A DNA stretch of 36,399 bases from Bacteroidota bacterium (GTDB lineage Bacteria; Bacteroidota; Bacteroidia; Chitinophagales; Chitinophagaceae). The notes under the pieces were generated by a model that saw nothing but the letters and a program-made list of their open reading frames with translations, ran no database searches and was not told the DNA's origin. Position numbers and translations under genes: made by a program. The DNA is taken from contig SYIK01000014.1 in NCBI GenBank assembly GCA_005798905.1, forward strand, positions 1 through 36,399. Reading direction: 5' to 3'. Shown one piece after another: positions 15,418-23,316 of this stretch (positions are counted from its first letter, which is position 1; each line of letters opens with the position of its first letter).

Positions 15418-17994
15418 TTACTCCTCCGATCTTGCCGAAGCTGCATCAATAATATTTCCAAAAAATATTGCATTCATAAACAATTTGGTTCCGCCCAACC
15501 AAAAAGCTCTAAAATTGGTATTGTCGGCAATATTTATAACTCTTCCGGCGCCAACTGTATTTACAATTACGGCTGCTGTGTTTTTAATTGTTTCTTTATT
15601 TTCTTTGCTTACCCAACCACTTTGCAACGGGCTGGAACCATAATAAAATGGCGACGCATACGGATTCTTACTTTTTTCCATAAATACTTTATTGGCTTTA
15701 AAAAGACTAATTGTTTTTTGCGAATAGCCATAAGCCAACGGATGTGTCGCATCATACTGTGCGCCAAAAATTGCACCACTCATTTGTTGTGCTCCGTCAA
15801 TCTGTTCTCTTTTATTATAATTTACCTGCACCGTACTATCAATTGGGTTTTTCATTTTTTTGAATTTAACATCTGCAATTCCATTTTGAGCAGCCCAACT
15901 AATTGCTTCTTGATTTACAATCAACACACCACCTTCCTGAATCCAAGTTTTCAACTTTTCTTTGTTTAATGAATTGTAATTTCCGCCAACCATTATAATA
16001 TTATTGTATTTAGATAAATCAGTTTGGTTGAAACTTGTTATTTCCAAATGCGTTGTTGGGATATTCATTCGTTGATCCAACAAATGCCAAATTTCTCCGG
16101 CATCAGTTGCACTTACACCTGCACCAACAATCAATGCCAAATTGGGTTTTGAAAGAGAAATAAATTTGCTGCTTCCCAAATCTACGCCGGCAGTTGAAGA
16201 ACCGGAATTAATTTCTGTGAATTTTACTGCATACTTTTTGGAAACAGTTTCAATTATTTCAAACAGTTTTTCACTTGTTAAACTTTGCATTTTAACAGGT
16301 ATTAAAATGGAACCATTTTCAAACTGTTTTTTTCCACCGGATAATCCTAACTCAAATGGAGTTGTAGCAACCTTTGTAATTAAACCAGCCGTTTGTAATT
16401 CAAACAATGCAGCAGGTGCATTCAAATTATTCCAATCCATCAAATATGCATAATCAGATTTATGAATTGAAGTTGAATTTTTATTGGATGACACGGCAAA
16501 ATTTCCAAGCAATCCATCGTTATAATTTAAAGAAGTGAGTTCGCTGTAATTCAAGCCAAAAGCCAAGGGCATTGTCCATGCTGTAATATCATAAAACAAG
16601 CTGTCTTTATAATTTAGTGTTTTATCAAAAATCGTTCGAATAACTTTGTACTGCAGTTGATTCGATGGAACAACGAAGCAACTTTCTTTTTGAAATTTCA
16701 ATCCGTCCACTTGAATTTCTTTTCCCAATTCATACACTTTTATTTGATGGCGTTGTAGCATTTGTAAAAAAAGATTTGTTTTTACCGCATCTTTCGCATC
16801 TCCAAAAACATAGCCTTTTACCGACGCACTTGATGCTTCGGTAATTGAATTCACAAAAAAATCGCGTTGCCAATTCAAAAATTCTTTTCTCAATTCTTTT
16901 GCACCTTCCAAAGTAGAAAGTGTTGCAGTAAATTGATTTTTGATTGTAAATGGAAAATTCAAAATACCGTTCGTTGTTTCTTGTGCGTGCCCTCTCGATG
17001 ATGCTTGCTCAAACAAAATTCCAATTCCTCCGTTTATATCGGGATATGTGGAACCTTTGCCATAATAAAAATCATCATAACTTTCTTTTGTAAAATAAAG
17101 AGAGCCAATTTTATCTAAAAATTTAGCATGATAAACACCAAGCTTTGCTGTCAACTCTTGGTTTTTTTCTGGTGTTAAAGGATTCACTCTCGCCGGCACA
17201 CCAGGTTGAAAAAAGAAAGATGCATTGCTGCCCTGTTCGTGATGATCTGTCAAAATATTCGGACTCCATTGATGAAACCATTTCAGTCTATTTTGACTTT
17301 CTACATGCACACTCGGAAGCCAATCGCGATTTATGTCGAACCAATAATGATTGAATCTACCGCCGGGCCAAACTTCATTAAACTCTCGACTACTTGGGTT
17401 TGTAACCAAATTTTTACTCTTATGTTGATTCGCCCATGTTGAAAATCGTTGTAACCCATCTGGATTAAAAGAAGGATCGAAAAGAATAACTACATTTTCC
17501 AAAAGTTCATCTATTTCTTTTCCCTCTGCAGCTGCTAAATAATAGGCACTCAACAGTGATGCATTGGAACCACTCGGTTCGTTTCCGTGAATGGAATGAC
17601 CAATCCAAACAACGATGGGCATTTTTTCAATATTTATAGCACTTGAACTTTGCGGATTGCTGAGCATTAAATGTTGCTGTCGGATTTCCTCCAACAGTTG
17701 CTGATTTTTTGGAGAAGTAATAATGAGTAAAACTTGTGGGCGTTTTTCGTACGTAAATCCCATCGTTTCCAATTTCACCCGCTCCGGCGCAGCCATAGCA
17801 ATGGCTTTCATATAATTCACCAACCGATCGTGTGTAACATGAAACTCCCCCACTTCGTGATAGATTATATCTTTTGGTTTTGGGACTGATGGATTGTAAG
17901 CAACATTTTCCGGCAAATAATATTCCAGATTTTGCGCTTTTAAGGAAATGAAAAAGATAAAAAATGAAACGACAGTACAAGTAAGTTTTCTCAT
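15418..17994 (-). CDS. Secreted M14-type zinc carboxypeptidase-like protein
   Basis: Large exported metallopeptidase of 858 aa. I start it at the ATG at 17992-17994, because the MRKLTCTVVSFFIFFISLKA segment is a signal peptide and the longer frame to 18087 only adds residues before it. The zinc site is H136/E139 in HGNEP plus a histidine in DHHEQG (about 251). N222-R223 fit the substrate-binding Asn-Arg, and the catalytic glutamate is E329 in ILFEQASSRG. The C-terminal half holds a class I glutamine-amidotransferase-like region (about residues 625-730, IIMVGGNYNSL, GGVLIVNQEA). No T9SS sorting domain is evident, so it is probably periplasmic. The substrate is unknown. Confidence 0.88.
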   Translation of the reverse strand: MRKLTCTVVSFFIFFISLKAQNLEYYLPENVAYNPSVPKPKDIIYHEVGEFHVTHDRLVNYMKAIAMAAPERVKLETMGFTYEKRPQVLLIITSPKNQQLLEEIRQQHLMLSNPQSSSAINIEKMPIVVWIGHSIHGNEPSGSNASLLSAYYLAAAEGKEIDELLENVVILFDPSFNPDGLQRFSTWANQHKSKNLVTNPSSREFNEVWPGGRFNHYWFDINRDWLPSVHVESQNRLKWFHQWSPNILTDHHEQGSNASFFFQPGVPARVNPLTPEKNQELTAKLGVYHAKFLDKIGSLYFTKESYDDFYYGKGSTYPDINGGIGILFEQASSRGHAQETTNGILNFPFTIKNQFTATLSTLEGAKELRKEFLNWQRDFFVNSITEASSASVKGYVFGDAKDAVKTNLFLQMLQRHQIKVYELGKEIQVDGLKFQKESCFVVPSNQLQYKVIRTIFDKTLNYKDSLFYDITAWTMPLAFGLNYSELTSLNYNDGLLGNFAVSSNKNSTSIHKSDYAYLMDWNNLNAPAALFELQTAGLITKVATTPFELGLSGGKKQFENGSILIPVKMQSLTSEKLFEIIETVSKKYAVKFTEINSGSSTAGVDLGSSKFISLSKPNLALIVGAGVSATDAGEIWHLLDQRMNIPTTHLEITSFNQTDLSKYNNIIMVGGNYNSLNKEKLKTWIQEGGVLIVNQEAISWAAQNGIADVKFKKMKNPIDSTVQVNYNKREQIDGAQQMSGAIFGAQYDATHPLAYGYSQKTISLFKANKVFMEKSKNPYASPFYYGSSPLQSGWVSKENKETIKNTAAVIVNTVGAGRVINIADNTNFRAFWLGGTKLFMNAIFFGNIIDAASARSEE

Positions 17995-18224
17995 AGCAGA
18001 TAGTTTTGAAATTTTTGGGAAGATATGAACTATAAAGAAATTGAAATAACAGAACTTTATGAAACCGTCCATCATTTTTAATCGCATAAAAAGTTAGCAG
18101 GCTCCCTATGAATTAAATCGCAATCATTAAATTTTTGACAAAAAATGAATGGAAGAATATCCCTCGCAAAACCAAAAGAGCTAAATTTTGAAAAGACACA
18201 CAACCAGAATACTAACTTTACAAA
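17995..18224. promoter_or_regulatory. Divergent control region, M14 peptidase and Crp/Fnr gene
   Basis: This 230-bp AT-rich gap separates the divergent peptidase and Crp/Fnr-family genes. On the plus strand TTTG (18187-18190) and TAACTTTA (18213-18220) are spaced like -33 and -7 elements. The second ends only four bases before the ATG, so any such transcript would be nearly leaderless. No other clear signal was seen. Confidence 0.35.
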
Positions 18225-18845
18225 ATGGAACTAACTAACATTATTGAATTCAAATCTTCCCCAGCAATAAGAGAAAAGCTTGTTGACTTTGGATTTGTTA
18301 AAACCTTTTCCGAAGGCGAAACAATCCTAAGAGAAAACGCCTACATAAAAGCTATTCCAATTGTAACAAACGGGAGTATTAAAGTATTAAGAACAGATGA
18401 TGATGGGAGAGAAATTTTGTTGTACTATATAAAAGCAGGCGAAAGTTGCATCATGTCTTTTTTAGGAGGTATGCACCATGATACAAGTAAAATAAAAGCA
18501 ATAGCCGAAGAAGAAACGGAAATACTTTTTATCCCTATTGATAAAGTAAGTTTATTAATAAAAGAATTTCCCGAATGGTTGGATTATATTTTTCGGTTGT
18601 ATCACAAGCGATTTGAAGAATTGTTGGAAGTTGTGAATGCTGTTGCTTTTAAGAAAATGGATGAACGATTATTAACCTTCATTAAAAAGAAATGCAAATT
18701 AACAAATAGCAATGAGCTTTATGTAACACACGAACAATTAGCAAATGAATTAGGAACAGTTCGTGTTGTGGTGTCTCGACTACTCAAACAAATGGAAGAG
18801 GAAGGTTTGGTAAAATTGAGTAGAAATAAAATTTTCTTAATGTAA
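18225..18845 (+). CDS. Crp/Fnr family transcriptional regulator
   Basis: The 206-aa protein has an N-terminal cyclic-nucleotide-binding-type beta barrel (about residues 20-115), a long dimer helix (about 118-145) and a winged helix-turn-helix (168-198, THEQLANELGT then VSRLLKQMEEEGLV). Only two cysteines (C75, C157) are present, so an Fnr-type iron-sulfur cluster is not supported. The recognition helix reads TVRVVVSRLL, with Val where Crp and Fnr have the Glu that reads their DNA half-site. A gap of 95 bp separates it from the sulfur-gene operon, so it is the likely regulator of that operon. The ligand is unknown. Confidence 0.9.
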   Translation: MELTNIIEFKSSPAIREKLVDFGFVKTFSEGETILRENAYIKAIPIVTNGSIKVLRTDDDGREILLYYIKAGESCIMSFLGGMHHDTSKIKAIAEEETEILFIPIDKVSLLIKEFPEWLDYIFRLYHKRFEELLEVVNAVAFKKMDERLLTFIKKKCKLTNSNELYVTHEQLANELGTVRVVVSRLLKQMEEEGLVKLSRNKIFLM

Positions 18846-18895
18846 CAAAAGTTGCAGTTTAGAAAAAAGTATCCCCACATTTTTGCATCAACAAA

Positions 18896-18920
18896 CAAAA
18901 TACAAATTGCAAGTATTTGG
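18896..18920. promoter_or_regulatory. Dyad upstream of the sulfur operon, candidate operator
   Basis: CAAAATAC (18896-18903) and GTATTTGG (18913-18920) form arms matching at 7 of 8 positions across a 9-bp spacer. The dyad lies 20 bp before the first small gene. It is a plausible Crp-family operator, but in AT-rich DNA it may be chance. Confidence 0.3.
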
Positions 18921-18940
18921 TTTAAGCGCAAGCATAAAAC

Positions 18941-19147
18941 ATGAATAAAATAAACTTTTTACTAAAACATAAACTCAGCATACTTGGAATAATTGTGGGG
19001 GCAATTGGTGGCTACCTTTACTATTATTTTGTTGGCTGTGCAAGCGGTACTTGTGCCATCACCTCAAAACCATTGAATAGTACTTTGTATGGTGCAATAA
19101 TGGGAGGATTATTGTTTAACATGTTCGAGAAAAAAAATCAAAAATAA
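18941..19147 (+). CDS. DUF6132-type small membrane protein
   Basis: A 68-aa protein with two predicted membrane helices (about residues 12-31 and 47-61) separated by a loop bearing GCASGTC (C33, C38). It resembles the family I know as DUF6132, which is of unknown function. It is the first gene of a packed operon, with the first rhodanese gene starting 6 bp after it. The motif recurs in another small membrane protein of the same operon (20201-20452), suggesting a shared thiol or metal chemistry. That functional idea is inference. Confidence 0.75.
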   Translation: MNKINFLLKHKLSILGIIVGAIGGYLYYYFVGCASGTCAITSKPLNSTLYGAIMGGLLFNMFEKKNQK

Positions 19148-19153
19148 AATAAG

Positions 19154-19438
19154 ATGAATATAGAAAGAATTATTAAAGAAAAACAAGGCACAATAGTAGA
19201 TGTGAGAACTACAGAAGAATTTAACAGTGGAAATGCAGAAGGTTCAATCAACATCCCTTTGCAGGAAATTCAACAAAGAATAAACGAACTAAAGGGTATG
19301 AAACATCCATTAATTTTGTGTTGTGCATCTGGTGGCAGAAGCAGACAAGCAACACTCTTTTTAGTACAAAATGGATTTGAATGCTGCAATGCAGGCTCTT
19401 GGTTAGATGTAAATTATTATCAATCTAAACCACTATAA
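19154..19438 (+). CDS. Single-domain rhodanese
   Basis: The 94-aa cytoplasmic rhodanese-fold protein has the cysteine loop CCASGGRS, with C57 as the persulfide-forming residue. It also has the VDVRTTEEF block near residues 15-23 typical of active members. Such proteins carry sulfane sulfur or transfer it to thiols. Two further adjacent cysteines (ECCNAG, about 77-78) are unusual. It is followed after 4 bp by a second rhodanese with a related loop, so the pair may be an old duplication. Confidence 0.92.
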   Translation: MNIERIIKEKQGTIVDVRTTEEFNSGNAEGSINIPLQEIQQRINELKGMKHPLILCCASGGRSRQATLFLVQNGFECCNAGSWLDVNYYQSKPL

Positions 19439-19442
19439 ATAA

Positions 19443-19754
19443 ATGATAAATACAATTAAAACCCTACTTAGTTTTGGCGCAAAAGTGAATTATGCTGAAT
19501 TAGTAAAACAAGGAGCAATTATTTTAGATGTGCGCAGTAAAGGAGAATATCAATATGGACATATCAAAGGATCTACCAATATTTCGATTGACATCCTTCG
19601 TAATAATCTAAATAAACTAAAAAAAGACAAACCTATTATAACTTGTTGCGCCTCTGGCATACGAAGTGCGACTGCAAAAAACATTTTAAAATCAAACGGC
19701 TTTATAGAAGTTCACAACGGTGGCGGATGGAGCAGTTTACAAAACAAAATCTAA
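19443..19754 (+). CDS. Single-domain rhodanese
   Basis: The 103-aa protein has the rhodanese fold: LDVRSKGEYQYGHIKGSTNI (about residues 29-48), the active-site loop CCASGIRS with C69 as catalytic cysteine, and a C-terminal NGGGW. It lacks a signal peptide. It differs enough from the preceding rhodanese that the two probably serve different partners. The downstream OsmC gene begins three bases after the stop. Confidence 0.92.
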   Translation: MINTIKTLLSFGAKVNYAELVKQGAIILDVRSKGEYQYGHIKGSTNISIDILRNNLNKLKKDKPIITCCASGIRSATAKNILKSNGFIEVHNGGGWSSLQNKI

Positions 19755-19757
19755 AAA

Positions 19758-20204
19758 ATGGGACCTCACTATTATAATGTAGATGTAAATTGGAATACAG
19801 AAAGAAAAGGAGTCATGTGTTCGCCTGAATTAAATCGGGATGCAGGCAATTGTATTGAAGTTGCCACACCCCCTGAATTTCCAAAAGGGATACCAGGTAT
19901 TTGGTCGCCCGAACATTTATTTACAGCTGCTGTAAGTAGTTGTTTAATGACAACATTTTTATCTATTGCCGAAAATTCAAAATTAGCCTTCACTAATTTC
20001 AGCTGTAAATCAATAGGCAAATTAGAACAGATTGAAGGGAAATTTGTAATGAGTGAAATTATCCTTGAACCAACTGTAACCATTACTGACGAAAAAGATC
20101 GCGAAAGAGCGGAAAGAGTTTTACAAAAATCAGAAGCTGCTTGTTTAATTTCCAACTCGATAAAATCAAAAGTCACCATGATTACAACAATTAAAATAAA
20201 ATGA
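19758..20204 (+). CDS. OsmC/Ohr family protein
   Basis: The 148-aa protein has the two conserved cysteines of the OsmC/Ohr fold: C62 in AAVSSCLMTTF and C129 in SEAACLISNS, plus the WSPEHLFTAA block. Members reduce organic hydroperoxides or handle activated sulfur species using the thiol pair. Its place between rhodaneses and thioredoxin suggests the thioredoxin re-reduces it, which is an inference. Its stop overlaps the next start (ATGA). Confidence 0.9.
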   Translation: MGPHYYNVDVNWNTERKGVMCSPELNRDAGNCIEVATPPEFPKGIPGIWSPEHLFTAAVSSCLMTTFLSIAENSKLAFTNFSCKSIGKLEQIEGKFVMSEIILEPTVTITDEKDRERAERVLQKSEAACLISNSIKSKVTMITTIKIK

Positions 20205-20452
20205 AAGAACGAATTTTAACCAAATGGACATTTGTTAGAGTATTGTATTTTATTGTAGGGATTGCTTTAATTGTTCAATCAATAATTAATCATCAATGGA
20301 TTGGGGTAGCTTTCGGCAGCTACTTAACTTCGATGAGTTTATTTGCCTTTGGCTGTGCATCTGGTAATTGTTTTACTAGCAACTATACAGTGAACTCAAA
20401 ACAAAAACCAGCCATTCAAGATGTATATTTTGAAGAAGTAAAAACAAAATAA
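20201..20452 (+). CDS. Small membrane protein with GCASGNC motif (DUF2892/YgaP-like)
   Basis: The 83-aa protein has two hydrophobic segments (about residues 11-29 and 33-50) followed directly by GCASGNC (C52, C57) and a polar tail. Its size and topology resemble the YgaP-type membrane domain often linked to rhodaneses. The cysteine motif is shared with the DUF6132-like protein at 18941-19147 although the rest of the two sequences differ. Start and upstream stop overlap by four bases, indicating translational coupling with the OsmC gene. Confidence 0.75.
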   Translation: MKERILTKWTFVRVLYFIVGIALIVQSIINHQWIGVAFGSYLTSMSLFAFGCASGNCFTSNYTVNSKQKPAIQDVYFEEVKTK

Positions 20453-20453
20453 A

Positions 20454-20756
20454 ATGGCAAATACATTTCAAGAAATTATTGATAGTGATAAACCAACACT
20501 GGTAGATTTTTTTGCTGAATGGTGTGGGCCTTGTAAAATGATGAAGCCAATTTTAGAAGAACTCAAATCTAAAATCGGAGACCAAGTAAAAATCATAAAA
20601 GTCGATGTCGATAAAAGCCAAAATGCAGCAGAAGCTTATCAGATACAAGGTGTCCCTACGCTAATACTTTTCAAAAACGGAAAAATTTTGTGGCGACAAT
20701 CTGGAATTATTTCAGCAAACAATCTTGAACAAATCATCAATCAACATTCAAACTAA
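20454..20756 (+). CDS. trxA: Thioredoxin
   Basis: The 100-aa cytoplasmic thioredoxin has the active site WCGPC (C24, C27), the buried acidic residue in LVDFFAEW and the cis-proline loop GVPTLILF. It is likely the electron donor for rhodanese persulfides and OsmC encoded beside it. The thioredoxin reductase is not in the window, and another housekeeping thioredoxin probably exists elsewhere. The next gene starts immediately after its stop codon. Confidence 0.95.
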   Translation: MANTFQEIIDSDKPTLVDFFAEWCGPCKMMKPILEELKSKIGDQVKIIKVDVDKSQNAAEAYQIQGVPTLILFKNGKILWRQSGIISANNLEQIINQHSN

Positions 20757-21473
20757 ATGAAAAGTCGTCTCTCAATAAGTCTTATTGCAATTACATTTTT
20801 TTTTACCAGTTGTAGCAACGGACAAACCAATTCAGAAATCAACACAAACCTTTCTGCAACTGAATTTTCCGAAAAAATAAAACAACTTTCAACAGCTCCA
20901 ATCCTTGATGTAAGAACACCTGACGAATTTTTAAAGGGGCATCTAGTAAACGCCTTCAATTACGATTGGAATGGGAATGAATTTGAAAAACAAATTGCAT
21001 TGCTTGACAAATCAAAACCTGTTTTTGTTTACTGCTTAAGCGGAAGCAGAAGTGCATCCGCAGCAAACCAAATGCGTTCAGAGGGATTTAAAGAAGTGTA
21101 TGAATTAAACGGTGGAATTATGAAATGGAGAGGTGCGAATCTTCCCGAAACAACAGATACAAAAATTTCATCCATTGGATTAAGCAAACAGCAATTTCTT
21201 GAACTCATCAATTCCGATAAATTAGTGCTAATAGATTTTTATGCCGACTGGTGTGCCCCATGCAAAAAAATGAAACCCTATTTAGACGAGATTTCAAAAG
21301 ACATGTCAGAAAAAGTTGTTGTAGTTCGCATCAACGCAGATAACAATCAAACACTTTGTAAAGAATTAAAAATTGATGAACTCCCAGTATTACAACTTTA
21401 TAAAAACAAAACACTGATTTGGGCAAACACAGGATTCATTAACAAAACAGAAGTTATAAAGCAATTGCAATAG
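20757..21473 (+). CDS. Rhodanese-thioredoxin fusion lipoprotein
   Basis: The 238-aa protein begins with a lipoprotein signal (lipobox near FFFTSC, lipidated C19), so it should act on the periplasmic side of a membrane. Residues 33-130 are a rhodanese domain with C93 in VYCLSGSRS. Residues 140-236 are a thioredoxin domain with the active site DWCAPC (C166, C169) and a cis-proline loop DELPVLQL. The fusion joins a sulfur-carrying cysteine to a dithiol that could reduce it. It is the last gene of the operon and converges with the NorB-like gene at a distance of 29 bp. Confidence 0.93.
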   Translation: MKSRLSISLIAITFFFTSCSNGQTNSEINTNLSATEFSEKIKQLSTAPILDVRTPDEFLKGHLVNAFNYDWNGNEFEKQIALLDKSKPVFVYCLSGSRSASAANQMRSEGFKEVYELNGGIMKWRGANLPETTDTKISSIGLSKQQFLELINSDKLVLIDFYADWCAPCKKMKPYLDEISKDMSEKVVVVRINADNNQTLCKELKIDELPVLQLYKNKTLIWANTGFINKTEVIKQLQ

Positions 21474-21502
21474 AGCAATTTAGATTTAAGCCAGTATTCA
21501 AA

Positions 21503-22852
21503 TCAACTTTGAACCACTGTGCTATTTATTTTTTTAAATAAATAGATAAAAAGAAAATAGATAAAAACAAAAAAGCAAATAAGAAGTATCAATCCTGCTA
21601 CTCCAATTATTGCAAAAACCATCCACGACTGATCCATCATTACAGAAAAGGGGATTTGACTTTTTGACATTTGCCACATTCCTCTCAAAAAACCAGCATA
21701 ATCTAATGCTACAAACATGCAGAGAAGTGCAACTTGAGCAATCCAAAAAGAAAAATTTAAAATATTTTTTATTGATTTTCTTTTTTCATCAATAGGCCCT
21801 AAAAATGTAAATGCTGTTGCAAAAATTATCATCGTATTGATTCCAATAGTTGTCCCCATAGAATGGGCAACCGTAACATGCGTTCCATGAGTATAAATAT
21901 TTAAAGCAGGTATTGACATTAAAATTGCTTGCCCCATATTAATAAAAACCCAAAAATCTGTAGCCATTAAAAAACGAAATGGGAAATAGTGATAATTTGA
22001 TTTTATTTCCAGATAACTTTTCTTCCAGTTGTAAACAATTTTAGCAAAAAACACCCATTCTGTCATACTAATAACATAAGCAACTATTCGAACATAACTA
22101 TCTGTTGGCAGTGTATAAATATGATGCCCCCAATTAAACATAAGATTTGCCAACCCCAAAAAATACAAGCCAAAAGCCAATTTACTAAATGCTACTTTTT
22201 TTGTAGCCCCTTTATTAATATAGTCCATTAAAAAAAATGCGGAGCCATACAACAGTTGATTGAACGAACCTATCATGGAGCCATTTACTTTCCATTGTAA
22301 AGTCATATCTGATACAAAATGGAATCTGAAATATGGAAAAATCCACAAATAATTTTCAATAAAAATAAATAAGAAAAAGACAATACCTGTCATCCACATC
22401 CAAATATAAACTGGCCATGTTTTTATTTGTTTTACAGATAAAAAAAATGCGACTAAAAAAAGAGAGAAAGCCAAAAAAATTGGGATAGCCCAAATGGGAT
22501 TGAACTCCCAATATTCACGTCCTCCAAAATCTCCTTCCCAATAAGAATACGAAATACCCGTAAGTGCAATTATCCACAAGCACCATTGAATTTTTGCAAT
22601 TATAGTTACAATCTTTGACTTTTTAAATTGCCACAACCCTGTATAAACAGTAGCTGTAGCACCAATAATTATCCAAAACATAACAGCAGAAACATGAATC
22701 GGACGAAGCTTCAACAAACTGCCATTTTCAATAAAAAAATCTGGAACCAAATAGACAATTGACGACAATACTCCTGCCACCAGACCAATCAACAGCAATA
22801 CAAATGCTGTTCCAAAAAATAATTTGTTCGAGCTATTATTTATTGTTTCCAT
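21503..22852 (-). CDS. NorB-like heme-copper oxidase subunit with altered metal ligands
   Basis: The 449-aa protein has about 12 membrane helices and is closest to nitric oxide reductase NorB in layout. It has RPIHVSAVMFW (H53, low-spin heme ligand), GREYWEF, NWGHHIYTLP (H243/H244, FeB ligands) and THGTHVTVAH (H330, high-spin heme ligand). Aligned from memory with Pseudomonas NorB, the first FeB histidine is N190, the FeB glutamate is I194 and the second low-spin ligand is M332. It could be a divergent NO reductase, an NO dismutase-like enzyme or an oxidase. The upstream gene supplies a c-type cytochrome and overlaps it by 17 bp. Confidence 0.8.
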   Translation of the reverse strand: METINNSSNKLFFGTAFVLLLIGLVAGVLSSIVYLVPDFFIENGSLLKLRPIHVSAVMFWIIIGATATVYTGLWQFKKSKIVTIIAKIQWCLWIIALTGISYSYWEGDFGGREYWEFNPIWAIPIFLAFSLFLVAFFLSVKQIKTWPVYIWMWMTGIVFFLFIFIENYLWIFPYFRFHFVSDMTLQWKVNGSMIGSFNQLLYGSAFFLMDYINKGATKKVAFSKLAFGLYFLGLANLMFNWGHHIYTLPTDSYVRIVAYVISMTEWVFFAKIVYNWKKSYLEIKSNYHYFPFRFLMATDFWVFINMGQAILMSIPALNIYTHGTHVTVAHSMGTTIGINTMIIFATAFTFLGPIDEKRKSIKNILNFSFWIAQVALLCMFVALDYAGFLRGMWQMSKSQIPFSVMMDQSWMVFAIIGVAGLILLICFFVFIYFLFIYLFKKINSTVVQS

Positions 22853-23255
22853 CGTGCTCTATCATTCCGTTAGTATATATAGTCATTTTTCTTGGATCGG
22901 CAATACCACTCTGATTGCATTGTTTTAAAAACTCAATTAACAACTTACTTTCTTTTTGAGAAAAACTATAGTTTGGCATTTGTTTTATTCCCCCTTTAAA
23001 AAACATTTTTAGGAGCTCTTCATTTTCATTAAACTTAGCGTAAACATTTGTTAAATCAGGTCCTAAAAACCCTCCCAAACCATATAACTGATGACAAACA
23101 TGACAATTGTTTTCCTGCCATATCAATCGCCCTTGAACTGCTTCCCATTTATTAAATTTATTTTTTTCATGTTGCTTTAATGGCATCAAATAAACTGAAA
23201 TTGAAAAACCAATAAAAATAATTGAAAGACTTATGAAAAGAAATTTAGGATTCAT
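22836..23255 (-). CDS. Membrane-anchored c-type cytochrome (NorC-like)
   Basis: The 139-aa protein has an N-terminal membrane anchor (about residues 5-24) and one heme c site CHVCH (C51, C54, H55), with the likely axial methionine M93 in KQMPNYSF. GLGGFLGPDLTNVY is the block typical of NorC. It is expected to pass electrons to the overlapping NorB-like subunit. I start it at the ATG at 23253-23255, directly before the anchor. The frame extends 22 residues further to a non-ATG-like, polar start that would push the anchor inward. An FNR-like box is about 100 bp upstream. Confidence 0.88.
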   Translation of the reverse strand: MNPKFLFISLSIIFIGFSISVYLMPLKQHEKNKFNKWEAVQGRLIWQENNCHVCHQLYGLGGFLGPDLTNVYAKFNENEELLKMFFKGGIKQMPNYSFSQKESKLLIEFLKQCNQSGIADPRKMTIYTNGMIEHDGNNK

Positions 23256-23316
23256 TGTTCTTACTTTTTTTGCCCTATGAGTAGCGTCTATTGCAACATC
23301 ATTTTGCACTCTTGCT

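Noticed and set aside
15415-15969. 184-aa plus-strand open frame
   Set aside because: It is antisense to the M14-type peptidase, cysteine-rich and of low-complexity character; a shadow frame.
17995-18087. N-terminal extension of the M14-type peptidase
   Set aside because: The signal peptide begins at the later ATG (17994), and the extra 31 residues would bury it.
19154-19754. A single frameshifted two-domain rhodanese
   Set aside because: Each frame has its own ATG, complete fold signatures, active cysteine and stop, with a 4-bp gap; they are two separate genes.
21497-21513. Terminator at the convergence of the sulfur operon and the NorB-like gene
   Set aside because: TTCAAA and TTTGAA form only a 6-bp AT-rich stem with no T run and overlap the stop codon, too weak to call.
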